39,917 bases of DNA from Bacteroidales bacterium. Its GTDB lineage: Bacteria > Bacteroidota > Bacteroidia > Bacteroidales > GCA-2748055. This document shows positions 8,075-14,195 of the stretch, one piece after another. The notes below the pieces were generated by a model. It was not told where the DNA came from and searched no databases. It was given only the letters and a program-made list of their open reading frames with translations. Location: the NCBI GenBank assembly GCA_016936975.1, contig JAFGWU010000038.1:1-39917 (forward strand). The letters run 5' to 3'. Every line of letters starts with the position of its first letter. The first letter of the stretch is position 1. Position numbers and translations under genes: made by a program.

Positions 8075-9394
8075 TTAACTTGGATTGAGCATTCCATAAC
8101 CTCTCTCTCCATGGTAGGAGCGGTCGAGACCTGCCATCTCCTCGCTCTCCCCGGCTTTAAATCTGACGATCTTATTCACAATATATATAATGAGAAAGGT
8201 CATTACTGCCGAAAAAGCCACGGCGAGGATGACCGCAAGGGCCTGCACGCCAAGCTGGTTCCATACGGTCCATGGGCTGCCGTTCAGAAACGAGGCTTCG
8301 GCCATCCAACTGTCGCGTATGAAAAAAGTAAGGAACAGGGCTCCTGTTATCCCGCCCATGCCATGAATCCCGAAAGCATCCAGGCTGTCGTCGTAGCCCA
8401 GCCTGTTTTTAGCCTGGATGGCCAGGTAGCAGATCAGGGAGGCCATCACCCCCAGAACCATGGCACCATAGGGTTGAACCACTCCGGCTGCAGGGGTTAC
8501 CGCAACAAGCCCTGCCAGTATCCCGCTGGCAAATCCCAGGGCTGTGGCTTTCCCCTGGTGGATGCTTTCTATCAGCAGCCAGGCCAGTGCGCCGGCAGCA
8601 GCAGCCACCTGGGTAGCCGTGAGAGCCTGTGCCGTGCTTAGTCCGCTTGAGATGGAACTTCCGGCATTGAATCCGAACCATCCCACCCAGAGCAGTCCGG
8701 CCCCCAGCATGGTAATCACAAGGTTATTCGGACGGATGACCCGGTAGGGATAACCCCGGCGTGCTCCCAGGAACAGTGCGGCTACCAGCCCGCTGACACC
8801 TGCCGATATATGAACCACGGTGCCTCCTGCAAAATCGATCGCCCCCCTGGCTCCCAGATTGTACAGAAATCCGTCGGACGCCCAGACCCAATGGCAGAGC
8901 GGATTGTAAACGAGGACGCTCCAGAGGGCAATGAACAGGCAATAGGCTCTGAATGAGACGCGCTCGGCAAATGCGCCGGCAATAAGGGCCGGGGTGATAA
9001 TAGCAAATTTGCCCTGGAACATTGAAAAGACATATTCCGGGACTCCCGCTTCCAGGATGTTCGTATCGATACCCTTCAGGAAAAAATAGTCGGGATTCCA
9101 TCCGAACCAGCCTCCCAGGACATTTTTTCCGAATCCCATAGCGTACCCTACCGCCACCCATAATACACTGATAATTCCCATCGCCGCGAAGCTGTGCATG
9201 ATCGTCCCGAGGACATTTTTGCTCCTGACCAGCCCTCCATAAAACATGGCAAGACCGGGAATCATCAGTAAAACCAGTGCGGTTGAGGTGAGCATCCACG
9301 CCGTGGCACCGGTGTCCACCACGACGCCGTCTGAGGCAAATAAGCCGGTGGATCCTGTTAAGCCCACCCCACAGATTAACAGGATTCTTTTCAT
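8075..9394 (-). CDS. amtB: Ammonium transporter
   Basis: The start at 9394 (MKRILLICG) gives a cleavable signal peptide as in many AmtB proteins, and it leaves a leader of about 40 bases behind the promoter at 9442-9474. The start at 9424 would leave almost none. About 11 membrane segments are visible over 439 residues. Family hallmarks include PGLAMFYGGLVR, DFAGGTVVHI and the two pore histidines, in PLCHWVW and GIHGMGG. The C-terminal tail (about 405-439) is cytoplasmic and ends with the GYGMLNPS-type sequence that contacts P-II. The reaction is NH4+/NH3 uptake across the inner membrane. It is co-transcribed with the P-II gene. Confidence 0.95.
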   Translation of the reverse strand: MKRILLICGVGLTGSTGLFASDGVVVDTGATAWMLTSTALVLLMIPGLAMFYGGLVRSKNVLGTIMHSFAAMGIISVLWVAVGYAMGFGKNVLGGWFGWNPDYFFLKGIDTNILEAGVPEYVFSMFQGKFAIITPALIAGAFAERVSFRAYCLFIALWSVLVYNPLCHWVWASDGFLYNLGARGAIDFAGGTVVHISAGVSGLVAALFLGARRGYPYRVIRPNNLVITMLGAGLLWVGWFGFNAGSSISSGLSTAQALTATQVAAAAGALAWLLIESIHQGKATALGFASGILAGLVAVTPAAGVVQPYGAMVLGVMASLICYLAIQAKNRLGYDDSLDAFGIHGMGGITGALFLTFFIRDSWMAEASFLNGSPWTVWNQLGVQALAVILAVAFSAVMTFLIIYIVNKIVRFKAGESEEMAGLDRSYHGERGYGMLNPS

Positions 9395-9830
9395 CCCTGA
9401 AGAAAAATATAGTGATCTGAACATGATTAAAATATTTTTGACAAACCTATATAAAAATGGGGGTTATTACAAAATAAATAATAAAAAAAATATATTAACC
9501 CTCAAAAAGAATACTAATATGAATATAAAAGATAATAAAAAATTATTATACCCCTATTAATTATAGGGTATGTGAAAATTAATTATAATTGGTCAAGAAT
9601 TCGTTCCCGTGGCAGGTTGATCCTTGGATCCCCGAACTGGTTTCCGGATTTGATGCTTTGTAACTGATGTGGCACTGTTTGTTACGGATTCATGCCGGCA
9701 CTTTCCGGTTTTTTATATACTTTTAAGAGCGATTCAAACAGGCACGTACCATCATGTGCGGTTAAGGGCTGGTTGCCAGTCACTGTCAGGCATCGCGCAA
9801 GATTACTAACCGATTAATCCTTCACGAACT
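9395..9830. other. AT-rich intergenic region with an imperfect palindrome
   Basis: These 436 bases separate the divergent amtB operon and the ATP-pyrophosphatase gene. Bases 9425-9590 are strikingly A/T-rich compared with the flanking genes. At 9548-9571 the arms ATACCCCTAT and ATAGGGTAT form a nearly perfect stem with one bulge, which could be a regulator site or an RNA hairpin. No gene is seen. Confidence 0.5.
9442..9474 (-). promoter_or_regulatory. Bacteroidota-type promoter of the amtB-P-II operon
   Basis: On the minus strand TTTTG (complement of 9470-9474) is followed after exactly 20 bases by TAGGTTTG (complement of 9442-9449), a full match to the -7 consensus TAnnTTTG. Transcription would begin near 9438, about 44 bases before the amtB start. 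Confidence 0.65.
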
Positions 9831-10793
9831 ATGATTAAAGAAATTAAAACCGGCGAAATGAATACAGAACAGTTTATCGATGAGAAAGTAAGGTTGATAC
9901 GGTCTGCCGTCGGCGACGGGATTGCCATCAATGCATTGTCTGGCGGGGTCGATTCCTCGGTTGTCACCATGCTCGGTCACCGGGCCCTGGGCAAAAATCT
10001 CAGAACCTGCTTTATCGACAACGGGCTGATGCGGGAATCGGAACCGGAAAGGGTGGTGGAGCTGTTCCGGGACCAGGGCGTTCATGTGGAGGTGGTGGAT
10101 GCACGGGAGGAGTTTATCGCCGCCCTGAAAGGGATCACGGATCCCGAGGAGAAGCGGGAGGCCATCACGCAAACCTTCTACAAACATGTTTTTGGCCGGA
10201 TCGTCAGGGAGAGCGGGGCCAGGGTTCTCCTGCAGGGAACCATCCTCACCGATGTGGATGAGACCGTGGCGGGGATCAAACGCCAGCACAACGTGTTTGA
10301 ACAGCTGGGCATTGATACGGAAGAAGCCTTTGGCTACAGGATCGTTGAACCCCTGGTGCAATTGCGGAAGGATGGGGTTCGTAAGGTCGGCAGTGCCCTG
10401 GGATTGCCGTCGGAGCTGTTCGACCGGATTCCCTTTCCGGGACCCGCCCTCGCGGCCCGCATCATCGGGGAGGTGACTGTTGAGCGCCTCAGAACGGTTC
10501 GTAAGGCCACCACCATCGTGGAAAAGGCACTTCAGGGCACAGGCGCTTTTCAATATCTGGCCATACTGCACGAGGATCGTGTAACGGGCATGACGGGAGG
10601 GAAGCGCGAATTCGGACAGCAGATTGAAATCCGCTGCTGGGAAAGCGTGGATGCCCGCACTGCCACGCCGGTGCCGTTGCCATTCGACCTGCTGACCAGC
10701 CTCGCCGGTGACATTATCCGGCAGGTGCCGGGAGTGGTCAGTGTAACCTATAACATCGCCTCCAAGCCGCCCTCAACCATTGAGGCGGTGTAG
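9831..10793 (+). CDS. Stand-alone GMP-synthase-type ATP pyrophosphatase (GuaA C-terminal half, divergent)
   Basis: This 320-residue protein aligns along its length with the ATP-pyrophosphatase and dimerisation parts of GMP synthase, as in the two-subunit archaeal form, and has no glutamine amidotransferase domain. The P-loop SGGVDSS is at residues 37-43. PFPGP (201-205) and the late KPPSTIE are kept. The usual HHNVGGLP block reads QHNVFEQLG here (152-160), and the substrate-binding KYD region near 258-262 is changed. The C-terminus ends in IEAV rather than IEWE. ATP-dependent adenylation of XMP is the family reaction, but these changes allow a different substrate. An in-frame ATG at 9858 is an alternative start. 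No amidotransferase partner is adjacent. Confidence 0.8.
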   Translation: MIKEIKTGEMNTEQFIDEKVRLIRSAVGDGIAINALSGGVDSSVVTMLGHRALGKNLRTCFIDNGLMRESEPERVVELFRDQGVHVEVVDAREEFIAALKGITDPEEKREAITQTFYKHVFGRIVRESGARVLLQGTILTDVDETVAGIKRQHNVFEQLGIDTEEAFGYRIVEPLVQLRKDGVRKVGSALGLPSELFDRIPFPGPALAARIIGEVTVERLRTVRKATTIVEKALQGTGAFQYLAILHEDRVTGMTGGKREFGQQIEIRCWESVDARTATPVPLPFDLLTSLAGDIIRQVPGVVSVTYNIASKPPSTIEAV

Positions 10794-10801
10794 ATAAGTA
10801 T

Positions 10802-12229
10802 TTACCGGTCTATCAGTTGTTCCGCCTTTTCCCTTAACAGCTGCCAGGCCCCCATCACATGCTCCCGGGTCACATTGGTCTGCCCGACCACCATCCGCAG
10901 AATGATCCACCCGTCGACTTTCGTGTGGGAAAGGTAAATCCGTCCGCTGTCGTTCACGGATTTCATGAGCCGGTTATTGAGGTCATTGAGTTTCTCTTTG
11001 TCGGTAAATCCTGAAGGTGTATACCGGAAACAAACCAGTCCCAGGTTCTGCGGCTCGAAGAGGGTGAATGAATTCTCCTTCCTGATCTCTTCTGCCAGCT
11101 CGTTCGCCCAGGCAATGTGGTTCCGCACTTTTGTCCGGATCCCTTCCAGACCGTAGTCGCGGATGACGAACCAGAGCTTCAGGGCCCTGAACCGCCGTCC
11201 AAGCTGAACCCCCCAGTCACGGTAATCGTTGACCTCTCCGCGGGTCCCGGTTTTCAGGTACTCGGGAAGGATCTCAAAGGTGTGGATCAGGGTTTCCGGC
11301 TCCTTTACGAAATAGGCAGAACAGTCGAAATTGGTGAACATCCATTTATGCGGATTGAACACGAAGCTGTTGGCTTCCTCTATCCCCTTGATCATTTTCC
11401 TGTATTCGGGGAGAACCAGTGCCGTGCCTGCATAGGCGGCATCCACGTGGAGCCACAATCCGTATTCTTTGCAGATGGCGGCGATGGGTTTCAGGGGATC
11501 GATGGCAGAGGTGCCGGTGGTACCCAGGGCCACTACCACGCACAGCGGGGTGAGTCCGCCGGACAGGTCGCGCTCAATCGCCTCCTTCAGTTTTCCGGGA
11601 TCGAGAGCCAGGGCGGCATCGGTCCCTACCTTCACAAGGTTTTTCCTGCCGAAACCGGCAATCTTCACCCCTTTTTCGATGGAGGAGTGCGCCTCGGTAC
11701 TGCAGTAAATCCGGAAGGTCCGGTTATCCTGGAATCCTGCTTCATTGATCCGGAAGGAGGAAGCCTTTTCTCTTGCAGAGAGCAGGGCTGCCAGGGTGGC
11801 CGAGGAGGCGCTGTCCTGGATGACCCCTTCGAAATCGTCCGGCAGTCCGATCATCGTTCTCAGCCAGTGCATCACTTTCTCCTCCAGCTCGGCAGCGGCA
11901 GGGGAAGTTTCCCAGACCATGCACTGTGCACCCATCGTGGCAGTGAGCATCTCGGCCAGGACGGACGGGTAGCTCGAGTTGGCCGTGAAATAGGCAAAAT
12001 AATTGGGACTCTGCCAGTGGGTCATCCCCGGCAGGATGATCTGTTTGAAGTCCCCAAAGATGGCCGACATGGATTCGCCCTGCATGGGCGGCTGATCGGG
12101 AATTTTTGAAAAGATATCTCCCGGCCTGACATTCGGCTTCACGGGCAACGCTTCAACGGTCTCAAGGTAGTCTGCCATCCAGTCGGCAAATTCATGGGCA
12201 TATCTGCGGAATGCTTTTGAATCGATCAT
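10802..12229 (-). CDS. PLP-dependent aromatic-L-amino-acid decarboxylase family protein
   Basis: At 475 residues the protein has the typical length of group II (DDC-type) decarboxylases, which turn an aromatic amino acid into its amine and CO2. The PLP lysine is K295 in NPHKWMFTNFD. H181 should stack on the cofactor ring and D263, in HVDAAYAG, should bind the ring nitrogen. The N-terminal region with GDI and the THWQSPNYFAYF motif is conserved as in tryptophan, tyrosine and phenylalanine decarboxylases. Which substrate is used cannot be read from the sequence. There is no signal peptide, so it is cytoplasmic. It converges on the ATP-pyrophosphatase gene with 8 bp between the stops. Confidence 0.92.
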   Translation of the reverse strand: MIDSKAFRRYAHEFADWMADYLETVEALPVKPNVRPGDIFSKIPDQPPMQGESMSAIFGDFKQIILPGMTHWQSPNYFAYFTANSSYPSVLAEMLTATMGAQCMVWETSPAAAELEEKVMHWLRTMIGLPDDFEGVIQDSASSATLAALLSAREKASSFRINEAGFQDNRTFRIYCSTEAHSSIEKGVKIAGFGRKNLVKVGTDAALALDPGKLKEAIERDLSGGLTPLCVVVALGTTGTSAIDPLKPIAAICKEYGLWLHVDAAYAGTALVLPEYRKMIKGIEEANSFVFNPHKWMFTNFDCSAYFVKEPETLIHTFEILPEYLKTGTRGEVNDYRDWGVQLGRRFRALKLWFVIRDYGLEGIRTKVRNHIAWANELAEEIRKENSFTLFEPQNLGLVCFRYTPSGFTDKEKLNDLNNRLMKSVNDSGRIYLSHTKVDGWIILRMVVGQTNVTREHVMGAWQLLREKAEQLIDR

Positions 12230-12318
12230 AGCATTGAATTGGTTTATCCTTTAAATGTAGGGGATATTTGGCATACTGAAAAACAAAAGGGAAAGAATTC
12301 AGGTGATAGGTGGCGCTC

Positions 12319-12350
12319 ATTCGCCCATTCGCCTATTCGCCTATTCGCCT
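12319..12350. repeat. Octamer tandem repeat ATTCGCCT, four copies
   Basis: One ATTCGCCC and three ATTCGCCT units run head to tail and stop at the TAG stop codon of the CotH gene (complement of 12349-12351). Read on the minus strand the units are AGGCGAAT. They could shift or add stop codons if the copy number changed. Confidence 0.85.
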
Positions 12351-13782
12351 ATTTTTTTATCACCTTTTCTTTTAAAACCGTTCTGCCATTAATCCTGAAT
12401 TCCAGGATATACAGCTGCCCGGGAACCCTGTTCCCATGCAGGAAGCTGTTCCAAACGATTTTATGCTTCCCCTTTTCATAATATGCGTCATGAAGAAGCT
12501 CTGCAATCCATCTTCCGCCGGAATCATATAAGCGCAGGGAGACGTTGCCGGCCTCTTCCAGGGTGAAAACAAACGTAAAAAAATAGTCACAAGGGTTCGG
12601 AAAGACCGTTGCTTCAAATTCCACGAAAGGATCGTATTCTGCATCATTACCCGGGATATGGTTGTCCAGCCAGTTCATCCGGTTGATGATCCACGATTTC
12701 AGAAACCTGATCTCATCTTCATATGTCAATCCCCTGTAGTAATTGGGCCAGACATATTTTCCAAGGGTGTTCCACTTCTCAAAGTTCCTTTCCTGTGATT
12801 CATCCAGGAGTGAGGTTAATGAGTCAATCATATCAAGGACCCGGGTGTTGCTGAGCGTGCCCTTCCTTACTTCCCGCCATCTCGTTTTCAATGCATTTCT
12901 GAATATGGTGTCCTGCAGCAGGCGGTCCCACCATGCATGCTGTAAGGCTATCAGCCCATCTGTGGTATATCCATCCCTGTAATCCGCATTACCGAAAGCA
13001 ATATTGAAGTCCCAGACAGGTCCGCAGGTCAGTTTGCCATTGTTGCTCTCTTTATCCTTAAACATAAAAGTGCTCAGTCGGTAGGCATCGATATTTTTTG
13101 AGAGTTCATTGATGATGAAGTAATCCAGGAAAGAGTTCAAATCTATGAATTGCCGGTAGCCATAAAGCGGATCGGTAAAAAGGTCCGAGAAGAGCGCCTC
13201 CTCGAAACGGTTGATATAGTTACGGATATAAGCAGCCTGCTCCGGTGCCAGCTCTTCGGAACCGGGATACTCCACCTGTGTGAATATATCAGCGATTTCA
13301 GTAGCCCAGCTGAAAGTACTGCTCCCGGTTATTTTATCGAATTTGATGATATAACCGCCGGTTACATCATCCCCGGAAATATCATCCGGATCGAGTTTTG
13401 AAATATCCACCCTGTTTTTGTCCCGTTTTATTTTTTCTGTCAGCACATAAACTCCCTGATAGAGATCATTCAGAACCAGTTCGCACAATCTTGTACGGGG
13501 TGCATAATGCCCCAGCTCTTCCGAAAGCCTGTAGGCAAGCACATTCCTTATCAGCGATTTGTCGGCATACGGGGCATACAGCACCCAGTCGTTTTCATCC
13601 GGCAGACCGAGCAATGAAACATTATTGTTGCTGCCATCTTCGTTCCGGGTCTCAAGTCCGTATTGTTTCTTCGGATAAATCAGGGAAGTTGAACCCCTTA
13701 GCTCGATACTTATTTTTCCATTGTATCCGTTTGCCGGATCGGTAAGGTAATTTCTTTCATCTCCGTTGTCAATGATCTTCAT
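12349..13782 (-). CDS. CotH-kinase-family protein with T9SS sorting domain, main open segment
   Basis: This 477-residue frame holds a CotH kinase domain (about residues 20-370; IELRGSTS, NNNVSLLGLPDENDWVL, PRTRL...GVYVLTEKIK, CGPVWDFNIAFGN). A type IX secretion C-terminal domain follows (about 390-477, beginning VFPNPCDYFF and ending in a Lys-rich tail). CotH proteins are atypical protein kinases; the secreted Bacteroidota members are largely uncharacterised. The frame starts inside the normal fold. Codons upstream of the ATG at 13782 still read as the expected CotH sequence (DENRITAG) back to an amber codon at 13807-13809, beyond which the signal peptide lies. Without read-through this piece would lack a secretion signal. 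It is divergent from the larger CotH gene. Confidence 0.78.
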   Translation of the reverse strand: MKIIDNGDERNYLTDPANGYNGKISIELRGSTSLIYPKKQYGLETRNEDGSNNNVSLLGLPDENDWVLYAPYADKSLIRNVLAYRLSEELGHYAPRTRLCELVLNDLYQGVYVLTEKIKRDKNRVDISKLDPDDISGDDVTGGYIIKFDKITGSSTFSWATEIADIFTQVEYPGSEELAPEQAAYIRNYINRFEEALFSDLFTDPLYGYRQFIDLNSFLDYFIINELSKNIDAYRLSTFMFKDKESNNGKLTCGPVWDFNIAFGNADYRDGYTTDGLIALQHAWWDRLLQDTIFRNALKTRWREVRKGTLSNTRVLDMIDSLTSLLDESQERNFEKWNTLGKYVWPNYYRGLTYEDEIRFLKSWIINRMNWLDNHIPGNDAEYDPFVEFEATVFPNPCDYFFTFVFTLEEAGNVSLRLYDSGGRWIAELLHDAYYEKGKHKIVWNSFLHGNRVPGQLYILEFRINGRTVLKEKVIKK

Positions 13783-13806
13783 GCCGGCTGTAATCCTGTT
13801 CTCATC

Positions 13807-13944
13807 CTATATCTCCTGTCCGCCTGTTTCAATAATGACGACCGGCAGATTTGAAGAGACAAAATCAGCCTGTGCATTTGCCAGCAAAGGGAACATCAAC
13901 AGCAGAACAGCCGGTAAATACGCGGTTATGTTTTCAGTGCACAC
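13807..13944 (-). pseudogene. Signal-peptide segment of the CotH gene, cut off by an in-frame TAG
   Basis: In the same frame as the CotH gene, minus-strand codons from about 13944 down to 13810 encode a signal-peptide-like stretch (LPAVLLLMFPLLANAQA). SSNLPIVIIETGGQEI comes next, then TAG (13807-13809), then DENRITAGMKI of the downstream segment. The neighbouring CotH protein reads TTNLPIIKINTWGQTIPDEP at the same place, so homology runs straight across the stop with no gap. The start codon is uncertain: GTG at 13942-13944 or ATG at 13894-13896. An in-frame TAA lies at 13963-13965. The gene is either freshly inactivated by a point mutation, carries a sequencing error, or is read through. Confidence 0.7.
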
Positions 13945-14129
13945 CAGGAATCGCGAAAATTGTTAAGGTTCACCCGAATTTTGCGACAGCCTCAGAAAAA
14001 GATTCGGCTGTAACAGGAGGCTGCGGCAGTTAATGAAACCAGGGTTCAGCAAAAATAATCATTTATCAGATACGATTTATGTATGTTTGAGGAAGAACCA
14101 CTTCATCCTGCGGAACCTATCAATAAAGA

Positions 14130-14162
14130 TTGGAATCATTATGCCGTTTTTCATTATCTTTG
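14130..14162 (+). promoter_or_regulatory. Candidate Bacteroidota promoter for the large CotH gene
   Basis: TTG at 14130-14132 and TATCTTTG at 14155-14162 (full TAnnTTTG match) are 22 bases apart, slightly longer than usual. Transcription would start about 30 bases before the ATG at 14196, which favours that start over the ATG at 14175. Confidence 0.45.
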
Positions 14163-14195
14163 AGAAGTCCCGGAATGAAAATCTGTCACGGAAGG

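Noticed and set aside
9650..9720. TGTGGCAC followed by TTGTTAC, considered as a sigma-54 promoter for the ATP-pyrophosphatase gene
   Set aside because: The second element does not match TTGCA at the required spacing, and sigma-54 sites near this position are not otherwise supported.
11117..12109. A 330-codon open frame on the plus strand
   Set aside because: It lies opposite the decarboxylase gene and shows no family resemblance.
12319..12350. Repeat array considered as a CRISPR
   Set aside because: Units are only 8 bp with no spacers and no cas genes are in the window.
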